Shown here: in pieces, positions 1 through 8,877 of the stretch | Layout: the number at the start of each line of letters is the position of its first letter | Numbering within the stretch: position 1 is the first letter of the stretch | Source of the DNA: GWF2-43-63 sp035390965 | GTDB lineage: Bacteria; Bacteroidota; Bacteroidia; Bacteroidales; DTU049 | Direction of reading: 5' to 3' | NCBI GenBank assembly: GCA_035390965.1 | Contig: DAOPKE010000016.1 | Location: forward strand, 1 to 38,299 | DNA length: 38,299 nucleotides | Translations under genes and position numbers: made by a program | Notes under the pieces: generated by a model | What the model saw: the letters and a program-made list of their open reading frames with translations, nothing else | Told to the model about the DNA's origin: nothing | The model's database searches: none

Positions 1-2366
1 CCTCCCATTTGCAGCGGTGCATCAGTGAATTCGAGCATATCCTTGTATTGCCGCAGATGATTCCTGATTTCTTTGCGCAAAATTCCAAAGCCCTTTCCGT
101 GCAAAACAGAAAACGATCTGACGCCGGTAAGTAATGCATCATCAAGAAATTTATCAAGCTCCATTATGGCATCAATAGCGCTCATGCCGCGGTAATCGAG
201 TTGATAAACTGTTTCCTTTTTTTCAGAAATAAGAGTTACTTTTTTCTTTGGCTGATGCTGTTTCTGCTTTTGGGTAGCAACAACCGAAAGCCGCGCCGAA
301 TCAACGGTTAATGAAGCTAGTTCAAACTGAACCCTGACTTTTTTATTCTTGATTTCTATTACCGTTCCTGTTTCTATTCCATCATCAAGGCGCACTGAAT
401 CACCTACTGCAAGCGGTTTCTTAGGTGCATCATCTGTATGAATTGTCTTTTTCAAAGGCAATGGTTCAATCGGTTTTTCTTTCGTAGTTTTCAGCGATGA
501 TGCCTTCTTTTCAAACTCCGTACGAATAACTCTCACCTTATCTTTTGCGGCCTGCTCCTGCTTTATGTCGCGAATTGTTTTTTCAATCAGCGCATTCGCC
601 TCTGAAAGAATATTTTTCGCTTCGCTCTCCGCTTTCGACATAATGCGGTCGCGTTTCTCAACAATGCTTTTGTTCAGCTTATTGTATTTTTCAATCAATT
701 CGCTCACGAAATCCTCCGCAACTTCAATCTGTCTGCGCCGGTCTTCCAGTTTCAGTTTTTCATTGTCCAGATCCTGAATCATCTTCTCCATCTCAATGCG
801 CGCCGTGCCTATTTTCGAAGAAGCTTCTTCAATTAATGCTTGCGGAAAGCCGATGGATGCTGCAATTTCGAGCGCAAACGAACTTCCGGGCTTGCCGGTT
901 TGCAGCTTATACATGGGTTTCAGCAAATCATTGTCAAACAGCATCGCACCGTTAATAACACCTGGATGATTTGTTGCAAACATTTTCAGATTAAAATAGT
1001 GTGTGGTAATAACGCCATACACCCCTTTTGCATTCAATATTTCGAGTACCGCTTCGGCAATGGCACCACCACTTTCAGGTTCCGTACCGCTTCCGAACTC
1101 ATCAATCAGAATCATGGTATTGCTGTTGCCCCGCTCCATGAATTTTTTCATATTCAGCAAATGCGATGAATACGTGCTTAAATCATTTTCGATGGACTGC
1201 TGATCACCGATATCCGCCAGAATTGCTTCAAAAGGATAAAGCATGGTTCCTTCAGCAGCAGGCACCAGAAAACCGCACTGGAACATGTATTGCAGCAATC
1301 CGGTTGTTTTCATGGCCACCGATTTTCCACCGGCATTCGGACCACTGATAATCATTAATCTTTGTGCAGGCAGCAATTCAATATCGAGCGGAACAACTTT
1401 CTTACCTTGTTTGAGCAACGATTCTTCAAGCACCGGATGACGTCCCTGCATAATCACAATTGAGGCTTGCTGCGGAATTACGGGGACCACTGCATTTTGC
1501 TCAACAGCCAGCTGCGCCTTGCCCCGAATAAAATCCATTTCACCCAGGAAATCAATGTGAGAATGTAATTCCGGAACCGAAGGCCTGATGCGGTCTGCAA
1601 GTGATGTCAATATATGATGTATTTCTCGCTTCTCTTCAAATTCCAGGTCTTGTACTTCGTTATTCAATTCAAAAATTTCAATAGGCTCAACAAAAACAGT
1701 TTGTCCGGTTGCAGATTCATCAAGCACAACGCCTTTTATCATGCGCTTTTTCGATGCATGCACCGGAATCACCAAACGGCCTCCGCGGATGCTTAGATTC
1801 ACTTCCTCTTCAACAACACCTTTTTCCTTCAGACTTTTCAGCATTGCATGTATGTTGCGCTCAATCTTTTTGCGTTGTCCGGTAATTGACTTACGGATTT
1901 CGGAAAGCCGCTCCGAAGCTGAGCTGCGTATGTCTCCGTTTTCGTCCAGAATTTCATTGATGCGTACCGCCAGAGAAAAATCAAACGGATGATCATCAAG
2001 TCGTGCTTTCAGCAATGGTGTTTTATCATCCTGCTGACGAAACAATTGTTTCAGGTCGTCACATTTTTCAAGTATAAATGCAATGGCTTGCAGAGTTGGA
2101 ATTTCGACCGCAATACCTTGTGTTTTCAGACGGCTGAGCTCTTCGCGAAAATCTTCGAAACCCAGAGCTGGAACGCCTCCCAGATATTCGAGAATATATT
2201 TCATCTCAGCCGTCAGCAAAAGCGACTGCTGAATTTTATCGGTATCGGAAGTGAAAAAAACACCGGCAGCCCTCTCCAGGCCTGTAGGTGTAAAACAAAC
2301 AGATTGCAGCTTTTTTCTGATCTCCGAAAAGCCAAGCGATGATTCAACGGCGTTGTAAGTATTCAA
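1..2366 (-). CDS. mutS2: Endonuclease MutS2 (MutS-family ATPase with Smr domain), 3' end cut by the window edge
   Basis: MutS2 proteins are MutS-like ATPases with a C-terminal Smr nuclease domain; they act in suppressing recombination and, in some bacteria, in rescuing collided ribosomes. I translated the minus strand by hand: one frame stays open from about 2393 to the window edge. The Walker A motif GPNAGGKS lies at 1320-1343 (about residues 342-349). It is followed by the MutS ATPase core with LIDEFGSGTEP and TTHYFNLK, a long charged coiled coil, and an Smr domain with LDYRGMS and HGKGFGILR close to the edge. The canonical T or S after HGxG is F here. About 788 codons are present, so probably only some 10 C-terminal residues are missing. 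There is no ATG in frame. I chose TTG at 2366 because a -7 box (2391-2398) lies just upstream; TTG at 2393 overlaps that box. Confidence 0.93.
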   Translation of the reverse strand, partial: MNTYNAVESSLGFSEIRKKLQSVCFTPTGLERAAGVFFTSDTDKIQQSLLLTAEMKYILEYLGGVPALGFEDFREELSRLKTQGIAVEIPTLQAIAFILEKCDDLKQLFRQQDDKTPLLKARLDDHPFDFSLAVRINEILDENGDIRSSASERLSEIRKSITGQRKKIERNIHAMLKSLKEKGVVEEEVNLSIRGGRLVIPVHASKKRMIKGVVLDESATGQTVFVEPIEIFELNNEVQDLEFEEKREIHHILTSLADRIRPSVPELHSHIDFLGEMDFIRGKAQLAVEQNAVVPVIPQQASIVIMQGRHPVLEESLLKQGKKVVPLDIELLPAQRLMIISGPNAGGKSVAMKTTGLLQYMFQCGFLVPAAEGTMLYPFEAILADIGDQQSIENDLSTYSSHLLNMKKFMERGNSNTMILIDEFGSGTEPESGGAIAEAVLEILNAKGVYGVITTHYFNLKMFATNHPGVINGAMLFDNDLLKPMYKLQTGKPGSSFALEIAASIGFPQALIEEASSKIGTARIEMEKMIQDLDNEKLKLEDRRRQIEVAEDFVSELIEKYNKLNKSIVEKRDRIMSKAESEAKNILSEANALIEKTIRDIKQEQAAKDKVRVIRTEFEKKASSLKTTKEKPIEPLPLKKTIHTDDAPKKPLAVGDSVRLDDGIETGTVIEIKNKKVRVQFELASLTVDSARLSVVATQKQKQHQPKKKVTLISEKKETVYQLDYRGMSAIDAIMELDKFLDDALLTGVRSFSVLHGKGFGILRKEIRNHLRQYKDMLEFTDAPLQMG

Positions 2367-2390
2367 TTCTCTCTGAAATTTTTGACGTGG

Positions 2391-2398
2391 CAAAGGTA
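2391..2398 (-). promoter_or_regulatory. Bacteroidota -7 promoter box (TACCTTTG) for mutS2
   Basis: The minus strand reads TACCTTTG, an exact match to the Bacteroidota -7 consensus TAnnTTTG, 25 nt upstream of the TTG start. No TTG lies at the expected -33 distance. A short palindrome, ACCTGCAACAGGT, lies further upstream at 2420-2432 and could be an operator, but this is weak. Confidence 0.6.
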
Positions 2399-2479
2399 CG
2401 GATTATTGTATTCTGACTGACCTGCAACAGGTTAAATATGAAGCTTCAATCTGCATTTTCGGAATACTTACCTGCATTT

Positions 2480-3223
2480 CTAAAAGAAATGAGAGAAAAA
2501 AATCAGCAGATAAATTAACAGCAACATGGCTGTAAAAGCTTTTACCAGTAATTTATTTTCGAGTTTTTTGGTTTTGCCGAATAAAATAATCAGCGTCAGC
2601 ACAACAATGATATACACAACAACAATAATCTGATTAGCGCTATCGCTCGACTCGTAGCGCCTTCCCATCATTTCACAGGATTCTACAAAGCCGAAAACCG
2701 GTGTGTAATGTATTGTTATAACACTATCGGTCATTGTTTCTCCAGCCAAGCCGGGCATCAGAGACAAATCGACCAGGTCGGGCGAAAATTTTCCGTTTTC
2801 ATCACGCCCTACAGGTCGCTGAACATCGCGGGTTGGCAGCCAGTGATCAGCAATCATCACGAAACAAAAAGCAAGAATAATAAAATTCACCCATTTCGGC
2901 CATAAAATACTATGCATCGGCATATCAAAAGCATCGTTTTTCCTTTTGAATTCCTCGTATTTCATACGTGCATACTGCCTGGCCTTTTCACGCGCAGCAC
3001 GCGCCAGATCATCGGCCGAATATGCAGGACTGCTTGTTCGTGAAGTCGGCCTGCAGCGTTCACCTATCAGAATTTCATACGCCTCGGTAACACGTATAAA
3101 CTGATCGGAAGCATCCGGAGCAGGGTTTTTATCGGGATGAAACTTGAGTGCAAGTGTTCGGTACGCCTTCTTGATTTCCTGAATGGAAGCGCTTTCCGGA
3201 ACCCCAAGAATCTGATGATACAT
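2480..3223 (-). CDS. Membrane-anchored J-domain (DnaJ-like) protein
   Basis: This is a 247-aa protein with an N-terminal J domain (about residues 1-65) carrying the HPD motif at residues 29-31, which stimulates the ATPase of an Hsp70 partner. The Gly/Phe, zinc-finger and C-terminal substrate domains of true DnaJ are absent. A hydrophobic segment at about residues 100-122 (IILAFCFVMIADHW) and two more near the C-terminus suggest membrane anchoring, probably with the J domain in the cytoplasm. A GTG start two codons upstream (3229) is possible; I prefer the ATG. It begins 17 nt after the stop of the mannose-1-phosphate guanylyltransferase gene, so the two are probably co-transcribed. The client process is not evident. 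Confidence 0.85.
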   Translation of the reverse strand: MYHQILGVPESASIQEIKKAYRTLALKFHPDKNPAPDASDQFIRVTEAYEILIGERCRPTSRTSSPAYSADDLARAAREKARQYARMKYEEFKRKNDAFDMPMHSILWPKWVNFIILAFCFVMIADHWLPTRDVQRPVGRDENGKFSPDLVDLSLMPGLAGETMTDSVITIHYTPVFGFVESCEMMGRRYESSDSANQIIVVVYIIVVLTLIILFGKTKKLENKLLVKAFTAMLLLIYLLIFFSHFF

Positions 3224-3240
3224 CGACACGATGTTGATAA

Positions 3241-4332
3241 TTAGGTAAACTGTTCGCCTTTTTCAATCATAACATCGTTGACATACTGACGGATGTTCTG
3301 TTCATCTTCTTTTCTAACGACCATCAGAATGTGATCGGACTCGACAACAATATAATCGTTCAGCCCCTGCAACAATACCATTTTTTCCTGAGGCATGTGG
3401 ACAAGACAATTTTTCGAATCGTACATCATCACATTTTTACCGACAATGGCATTTCCGTTCTGATCGCGCTGCCGGTTTTCGTAAAGCGAGCCCCAGGTGC
3501 CAAGATCGCTCCATCCGAAATCGGAAGCAACAACATACACATTCGATGCTTTTTCCATTATTGCGTAGTCAATGGAAATGTTTTTGCAAAGCATATATGT
3601 CTGAAAAATAAAGTCAGCTTCATCAACGGTGCGATAGATTTTATTTCCCTTTGCAAACAAGGCACTCATATCAGGAACATGTTTCTGCAAAGCATCGATG
3701 ATGCTTTTGGTTGTCCAGATAAAAATACCACTGTTCCAGAGAAAATCACCACTTTTAATGAATTCCTTTGCCAGCTCCAGCTGCGGTTTTTCTGTAAAGG
3801 TTTTTACTTTTTTAATTCTTGAATCACCCTCCACCTTTTGGCCGTCGAGGAACTGAATGTACCCGTATCCGGTATCAGGACGTGTTGGCATGATACCCAG
3901 CGTCATCAGCCAGTTGTTTTTCTGCGATGCAACAGTAGCTGATCTGAGATGTTCAATGAATGCATCCTCGTCAAAAATTATGTGATCGGATGGGCAAACA
4001 ATCATTGTTGCATCCGGATCGAAGGAGTTTATTCTGTATGCAGCATAGGCAATACATGGAGCCGTATTTCGCCTGGATGGTTCAGACAGTACATTGCCTG
4101 GATTTATTAATGGCAGCTGTTTTTTCACCAGCTCAACATAATTTTCATTCGTCACTACTAGAATATTCTCAGCCGGACAAATTTTCAGCAGTCGGTCAAA
4201 CGTAAGCTGAATCAATGTTTTGCCCATACCAAGCACGTCGATAAACTGTTTGGGCTTCAATGTACGACTCATGGGCCAGAAACGTGTTCCGAGACCCCCT
4301 GCCATTATTACACAATAAGTATTTCCCGCCAT
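3241..4332 (-). CDS. manC: Mannose-1-phosphate guanylyltransferase (GDP-mannose pyrophosphorylase)
   Basis: The enzyme makes GDP-mannose from mannose-1-phosphate and GTP, supplying mannose and fucose for surface polysaccharides and glycoproteins. The nucleotidyltransferase signature GGLGTRFWPMSR begins at residue 12. Other conserved features are SDHIIFDEDAF, FTEKP, FLWNSGIF and DFGWSDLGTW. At 363 aa it is the short form lacking the C-terminal phosphomannose isomerase domain of bifunctional ManC proteins. An in-frame TTG at 4341 exists, but ATG 4332 fits better with the promoter box at 4353-4360. It is the first gene of a likely two-gene operon with the J-domain protein. Confidence 0.93.
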   Translation of the reverse strand: MAGNTYCVIMAGGLGTRFWPMSRTLKPKQFIDVLGMGKTLIQLTFDRLLKICPAENILVVTNENYVELVKKQLPLINPGNVLSEPSRRNTAPCIAYAAYRINSFDPDATMIVCPSDHIIFDEDAFIEHLRSATVASQKNNWLMTLGIMPTRPDTGYGYIQFLDGQKVEGDSRIKKVKTFTEKPQLELAKEFIKSGDFLWNSGIFIWTTKSIIDALQKHVPDMSALFAKGNKIYRTVDEADFIFQTYMLCKNISIDYAIMEKASNVYVVASDFGWSDLGTWGSLYENRQRDQNGNAIVGKNVMMYDSKNCLVHMPQEKMVLLQGLNDYIVVESDHILMVVRKEDEQNIRQYVNDVMIEKGEQFT

Positions 4333-4352
4333 TATTTCCAATCTGTTTTTTG

Positions 4353-4360
4353 CAAAAGTA
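4353..4360 (-). promoter_or_regulatory. -7 promoter box (TACTTTTG) of the manC-dnaJ-like operon
   Basis: The minus strand reads TACTTTTG, matching TAnnTTTG, with the ATG 20 nt downstream. No clear -33 TTG is seen at 17-21 nt spacing. Confidence 0.55.
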
Positions 4361-4480
4361 GTTATTTTTTTCGTTGGTTTCAGATTGCAATTTCATCAAT
4401 GATTTGATGCGGTTTCTTCAATATTAACCGGTCATTGCCTGTATACTTGTAAATGATTTTTTTTCATAACAACTAAAGGT

Positions 4481-4544
4481 TACCAATAAAGGCGATTTGG
4501 TATCGTTTCGGTAACATTGAATTAACATTGGTTTGATATGTTTG
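4481..4544 (+). promoter_or_regulatory. Porin promoter with upstream inverted repeat
   Basis: TTG at 4517-4519, a 17-nt spacer and TATGTTTG at 4537-4544 form a good Bacteroidota promoter, ending 17 nt before the ATG. Upstream, TACCAA (4481-4486) and TTGGTA (4497-4502) form an inverted repeat with a 10-nt spacer ending 14 nt before the -33 box. Its position would suit an operator for a transcription factor, but no regulator can be assigned. Confidence 0.5.
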
Positions 4545-4561
4545 CCGAAAATTAATCCTGT

Positions 4562-5638
4562 ATGAATAAATCATTAGTAATCTTTCTGCTTTTTGCCGCA
4601 GCACTTGCGCCAGCAAATCTGATGGCACAGGATACCATAAAGCCTGCAAAATCGTTTTTAAAAAACACAGAAATCTCAGGCCAATGGTTCATTTCCGGCA
4701 ATTACGAGAATCATGACTCATTGTATCAGATTGAGCTCAAGCGCGGCTATTTCACCATTGAAAGTCATTTGACGGAGAATCTCACGGCGCGCTACACGCA
4801 GGATATCACACTCGATACAGAAGGTGACGATGCAGGAAATGTCGAAATGCGACTGAAATATTTATACCTGCAGCAGAAAATACACTTTCTTCCGAAATTT
4901 CAGCAGGGGTCGTTTTCGATAGGAATGGTGCCGCGTCCATGGATTGAGTTTGAGCAAAAGATCAATTCTTACCGTGTCATGGGCCCCATGTTTCTTGAAA
5001 AAACAAATGTGCTTAGCTCCGCTGATTTCGGATTTATTTATGAAGGGCTGATTGGTGGCGAGATTGACAAGCAATATCAGAAAGAAGTCAATGCTGCTTA
5101 TCCCGGAAAATACGGCAGTTTTTCATTTGGTTTGTACAACGGTGGTGGTTATCACGATGTTGAGCGCAACAACAATAAAACATTTGAAGCACGTCTGACA
5201 CTACGACCCCTGCCCGCTTTCATGCCGGGACTGCAATTCGGCTACGCCTATGCCAATGGCAAAGCGAATATTGCAAATGACGCAGACTTTAATATGAATG
5301 TGATTTACCTTTCATCCGAAAGCAAATACCATGTTTTCATGGCACAGTATTACAGCGGTGTTGGCGATTATGCAGGGTTGTATACTGACACATTATTCAA
5401 CTCATACAAAAATTCAGGGTACGCTTTGTTCGGAGAATTCAAAATTCCTCAGACAAAATTTTCTGTTGTAGGTCGCTATGATTCTTTCAAATCTGAAAAC
5501 GAATTTTCTCTGACACGCATCAATACGGGTATAGCATATCGTTTTCTCAAAAACAAACTGGTTCTTGGCGCCGAATACTGGGATAAAAACGGCGATATCA
5601 GACGCATGTTTGAACTTGCGCTCGAAATACGGTTTTAG
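4562..5638 (+). CDS. Outer-membrane beta-barrel porin (Porin_O_P-like)
   Basis: This 358-aa protein has a clear signal peptide (MNKSLVIFLLFAAALAPANLMA, cleaved before Q). The rest is alternating amphipathic strands rich in Tyr, Phe and Gly, ending in the typical C-terminal aromatic strand (LALEIRF). Length, the opening strand segment (GQWFISGNY) and a tract such as FSIGMVPRPWIEFEQ resemble Bacteroidota porins of the phosphate-selective O/P type. Substrate specificity cannot be read from the sequence. It stands alone with its own promoter and is followed by a repeat-rich gap. Confidence 0.75.
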   Translation: MNKSLVIFLLFAAALAPANLMAQDTIKPAKSFLKNTEISGQWFISGNYENHDSLYQIELKRGYFTIESHLTENLTARYTQDITLDTEGDDAGNVEMRLKYLYLQQKIHFLPKFQQGSFSIGMVPRPWIEFEQKINSYRVMGPMFLEKTNVLSSADFGFIYEGLIGGEIDKQYQKEVNAAYPGKYGSFSFGLYNGGGYHDVERNNNKTFEARLTLRPLPAFMPGLQFGYAYANGKANIANDADFNMNVIYLSSESKYHVFMAQYYSGVGDYAGLYTDTLFNSYKNSGYALFGEFKIPQTKFSVVGRYDSFKSENEFSLTRINTGIAYRFLKNKLVLGAEYWDKNGDIRRMFELALEIRF

Positions 5639-6085
5639 CTTCTATGGATTTGCCACGAATGCACAAAGACACTAAATATTAAATGGCGTTCCAATTCCCT
5701 TTCTGAGACAAAGATTCGGCTTATATAATATAACTGGGATATACTGGAAAACCATTGCCGCACTTCCACTTTTTCGTCCTCGATGTTTCTATGGATTTGC
5801 CACAAAGGCACACAGACACTAAATATTTTCTCCGCGAATCCGCCAGCAGGCAGACATGTTCACGCATATTAACGCAATAGAATTTCAATTTAACAGCAAG
5901 TCTTATAAACGCCAATAGAATCAATCTTCACCTGTCTGCAATTTCAACTGCAACAGGCAGTCAGGCAGGCCAGCGGTGAACCTTGATTCGGTGTTGAAGC
6001 AAATGATGCCTCAGAGGCACAAAGGCTTTAAATATTTTTTAGTGACTTAGTGTCCTTGTGGCAATAATTTCTATTACCGCATGCC
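5639..6085. repeat. Intergenic region with dispersed repeats and palindromes
   Basis: No credible gene is present. A 40-bp direct repeat occurs at 5641-5680 and 5788-5827 (37 of 40 identical, core GGATTTGCCAC and GACACTAAATATT). A related inverted copy lies around 6003-6067 (GGCACAAAGG facing CCTTGTGGC). Between them are CAGGCAGG-type repeats and an imperfect inverted repeat with arms TTCACC (5928-5933) and GGTGAA (5974-5979). The GCCACGAATGCAC family is widespread between Bacteroidota genes; its role is unclear. Confidence 0.75.
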
Positions 6086-6790
6086 TTATGCGCCATACAT
6101 CACATTCACTTCCGGAATCAAGGGCATGTAATTTAGCCGGCGCAGCAACTGAATCAGCGCAACAACATCTTTCTGACAATACTGCATAATGCGGATCAGA
6201 TCGTCTTCTTCGTAATACACGCGGGCAACATCGGCACCATTGATATCATCCTTAGGTGTTGGAATATCGAATAGTTCCGTGAGCAGATCAAGCGAAGTGA
6301 AATTTTTGTAATCACCGAATTTCCACAATTCCATGGTGTCGATATGCGCAATTTCCCAGGGCTTCTTTCCCTGAATATTCAGCATATCCGGTATGCGGAT
6401 TCCGTTGATCATCATACGGCGGCAAATCCACGGGAAGTCAAATTCCTTTCCGTTGTGTGCACATAAAAGCCGCACCCCGCGCGATGGAAGGTCGCGCAGA
6501 TAATCGGCAAACTCATTCAGTAATTCTTTTTCATCATGTCCGAAAAAGCTTTTGATATGCGCCTTTCCGCCAGCTATGACACCCGTGGAAATGCAGATGA
6601 TTTTTCCGAATTCCGCAAAAATACCGGCCTTTTCATACAGAGTCTCAGGCGTATCGTTTTCAGCCCGCTTCATGCTTTCGGCTTTTTTGTCCCACAGGTG
6701 CTTCATGCGGTCGCTAAGCTTATTGTATGAGGGCATGGCGGGAACCGTTTCTATGTCAAGAAACAGAATATGAGAAAAATATTCTTCCAT
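6086..6790 (-). CDS. Predicted 3'-5' exonuclease (DEDDy fold, DNA_pol_B_exo2 family)
   Basis: This 234-aa protein has all three exonuclease motifs of the DnaQ-like superfamily: LFLDIET (Asp12 and Glu14), AHNGKEFDFPW, and YCQKD with the DEDDy tyrosine and aspartate. The family (PF10108) is often annotated as a predicted polysaccharide-biosynthesis-linked 3'-5' exonuclease, but the motifs point to nucleic-acid cleavage with two metal ions. I chose ATG 6790 rather than an upstream TTG at 6832, because the shorter start gives the usual N-terminus just before the first motif and places a -7-like box (6818-6825) outside the gene. It is transcribed divergently from the lipoprotein gene. Confidence 0.88.
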   Translation of the reverse strand: MEEYFSHILFLDIETVPAMPSYNKLSDRMKHLWDKKAESMKRAENDTPETLYEKAGIFAEFGKIICISTGVIAGGKAHIKSFFGHDEKELLNEFADYLRDLPSRGVRLLCAHNGKEFDFPWICRRMMINGIRIPDMLNIQGKKPWEIAHIDTMELWKFGDYKNFTSLDLLTELFDIPTPKDDINGADVARVYYEEDDLIRIMQYCQKDVVALIQLLRRLNYMPLIPEVNVMYGA

Positions 6791-6817
6791 AACAGGGTGT
6801 TTTAAATTTTTTCGTGC

Positions 6818-6825
6818 TAAATTTA
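6818..6825. promoter_or_regulatory. Palindromic -7-like element between divergent genes
   Basis: TAAATTTA is its own reverse complement and differs from TAnnTTTG only in the last base, so it could act in both directions: the exonuclease ATG is 28 nt to the left and the lipoprotein ATG 17 nt to the right. No clear -33 TTG was found. Confidence 0.35.
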
Positions 6826-6841
6826 TAAACAAAATCCGACA

Positions 6842-8131
6842 ATGCGTTACAAATGGCCTATTTTATTTCTGCTTACCCTGATTTTTGTTTCTTCATGCCG
6901 CGAAGAAACATATGAGCCCCCTTTCATTCAAATGTTCTCACCGTCAGAAAACGGCATGGCTCAAACCGGAGATACCCTTCAGGTAAAAGGATCCATTTCT
7001 TCAGCCATTCCCATTACATACATCAAAATTGTTTTACTGACATCTACCTATATCCAATCATGCCCGGCCACAACCATTTATCCAAACACCACAAACTATA
7101 ATCTGAACACAGAATATATCATTTCAAACAACAACCTGTTATCGGGCACACACTACCTGTTTATTGAAGCGGGAAATGAATATGCTTCTGGCAACCGTTT
7201 TATCAAGCTGACAATAAGCGGAATTCCCAAAGAGAGCAAAGCCCTTTTTGCATTTTGTCATGAAACAGCCAATGATCATGTAAAAATCTTCAAAGTAGAT
7301 AGTCTGTTGAATTACACATTGTTTAAACAGCTCCCTGATGACTTTCAGGAAGGGGCCGTCAACAGCCAGGATCAACTGATTTATTCCATGGGTTTATACG
7401 AAGGAAATCTGTATTCCCTTGATGCATCAGATGGCAACATCCTTCATCAGGTCAATGCAATTATTAATCCGCCATTTCCTTATTTTGAATCACTATACTG
7501 GGGTAATAATCTGCTGGTTGTTGGTTACTACGACGGACGCATAGAAGGATATTTTGGAAACGGGAACCTGAAATTTGTCTATTCCATCGAAAATTTCAGA
7601 CTGCACAAAGTATCCTACGACGGATTGTATCTGCTTTCAGTGCTCGAATACTATACAGGAACCGAATACTGTGCAGGAGCCATTTATGAATTTTCCGGAC
7701 TATTAAAGGATATGATTTTTGTGAATTATGAAATCGTGAATTTTTACCGTGCTTCAGGAAACGACGTAGTGCTTTTCTGCAATGATGCTTTACAACCAAG
7801 CGTCAAAGCATTCAACACCTATACAATGGTAATAACACACATCAAAAATCTTCCTGCAGGGACCATTCAAAGCGTTACACAAATAGACGATGACAAATTT
7901 CTGATTTGCCACAGTAATGGTTTTCTGCTTTACTCTTTTGATAATAACTCATACGCTGAAACAGGCAGTGGAAGCACATCCGGAGAAATTGTGTATGATG
8001 AACCAGATAACATCATCTATCTTTCCGAAGGGAAAAATATTTCTGCATATTCTTATCCAACACTACAACATATCGGAACCGTAATACTATCTGACAGCAT
8101 CAAGGATCTCGAAATTCTTTACAACCGATGA
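6842..8131 (+). CDS. Putative lipoprotein with beta-propeller-like repeats
   Basis: The N-terminus is a lipoprotein signal peptide with lipobox FVSSC (Cys at about residue 19). Residues 30-120 look like an Ig-type fold (TGDTLQVKGSISS). Residues about 135-425 contain repeated strand patterns such as LYSLDASDGN, YDGRIEGYFGNG and LLYSFDNNSYAET, consistent with a beta-propeller. No enzymatic motif is seen and I cannot assign a function. The stop codon overlaps the mnmD start (ATGA at 8128-8131), so the two are translationally coupled, an unexpected partnership for a surface or periplasmic lipoprotein and a tRNA-modifying enzyme. Confidence 0.78.
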   Translation: MRYKWPILFLLTLIFVSSCREETYEPPFIQMFSPSENGMAQTGDTLQVKGSISSAIPITYIKIVLLTSTYIQSCPATTIYPNTTNYNLNTEYIISNNNLLSGTHYLFIEAGNEYASGNRFIKLTISGIPKESKALFAFCHETANDHVKIFKVDSLLNYTLFKQLPDDFQEGAVNSQDQLIYSMGLYEGNLYSLDASDGNILHQVNAIINPPFPYFESLYWGNNLLVVGYYDGRIEGYFGNGNLKFVYSIENFRLHKVSYDGLYLLSVLEYYTGTEYCAGAIYEFSGLLKDMIFVNYEIVNFYRASGNDVVLFCNDALQPSVKAFNTYTMVITHIKNLPAGTIQSVTQIDDDKFLICHSNGFLLYSFDNNSYAETGSGSTSGEIVYDEPDNIIYLSEGKNISAYSYPTLQHIGTVILSDSIKDLEILYNR

Positions 8132-8808
8132 AAACAAAAAAACTCATTATTACCGAGGATGGCTCGCACACATTGTTTATACCGGAGCTAAACGAACATT
8201 ATCATTCCATCCATGGCGCTGTGGCCGAAAGTAGGCATGTTTTCATCGAGGCCGGACTGAAACCGAAAATAATTGAGAATAAAAAACTCAATGTACTCGA
8301 AGTCGGCCTGGGTACAGGGCTGAACGCTGCACTGGCTTTAGTGGCCGCCGAAGAAAATCAGATACAACTCAACTATTTTGCAGTAGAGCCTTATCCCATC
8401 AGCACCGAAGATATGATGCAGCTGAATTATTCGAAGGTATCGGAAAGCACACGCATGAATGAAGTGATTCCGGCCATTCACGCGGCATCCAGAGATAACG
8501 AAGTACACATTGGTCCGTATTTTATTTTTCATTATTTCGAAAAACGGATACAGGAAATTGAATTTGAAAATAATTTTTTCGACCTGATTTTTTTCGATGC
8601 CTTCTCTCCCGGCGTCCAGCCTGAGATGTGGACGATGGATGTTTTTCAGAAAATCGCGGCGGCCATGAAACCCGGCGCTGTGCTGGTAACCTATGTCGCC
8701 AAAGGCGAAGTGCGCCGCACCATGAAAGCCTGCGGCCTGAGCATCGAAAAACTCCCGGGCTTTGGCGGAAAACGCGAGATGACACGAGCTACTAAAAATG
8801 TTTTTTGA
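8128..8808 (+). CDS. mnmD: tRNA (5-methylaminomethyl-2-thiouridine34)-methyltransferase MnmD
   Basis: MnmD uses S-adenosylmethionine to methylate 5-aminomethyl-2-thiouridine at the wobble position of certain tRNAs. The SAM-binding motif LEVGLGTGLNA (residues 57-67) and the family signature DAFSPGVQPEMW (157-168) are intact, and the C-terminus GFGGKREMTRA matches MnmC N-domains. At 226 aa it is the stand-alone methyltransferase, without the FAD-dependent oxidase domain of enterobacterial MnmC. The start overlaps the stop of the upstream lipoprotein gene by 4 nt. Confidence 0.92.
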   Translation: MKTKKLIITEDGSHTLFIPELNEHYHSIHGAVAESRHVFIEAGLKPKIIENKKLNVLEVGLGTGLNAALALVAAEENQIQLNYFAVEPYPISTEDMMQLNYSKVSESTRMNEVIPAIHAASRDNEVHIGPYFIFHYFEKRIQEIEFENNFFDLIFFDAFSPGVQPEMWTMDVFQKIAAAMKPGAVLVTYVAKGEVRRTMKACGLSIEKLPGFGGKREMTRATKNVF

Positions 8809-8834
8809 CAATTCAACATGTATTGAAATAAAAA

Positions 8835-8858
8835 AGCCGGAACTTTTCAGAACCGGCT
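8835..8858 (-). terminator. Rho-independent terminator of the T9SS protein gene
   Basis: On the minus strand AGCCGG and CCGGCT pair around a 12-nt loop and are followed by TTTTTTATTTC. The hairpin lies 20 nt beyond the stop of the minus-strand gene. It may also slow the convergent mnmD transcript, though no T-run follows on the plus side. Confidence 0.7.
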
Positions 8859-8877
8859 AATTAAATATTGAATCATT

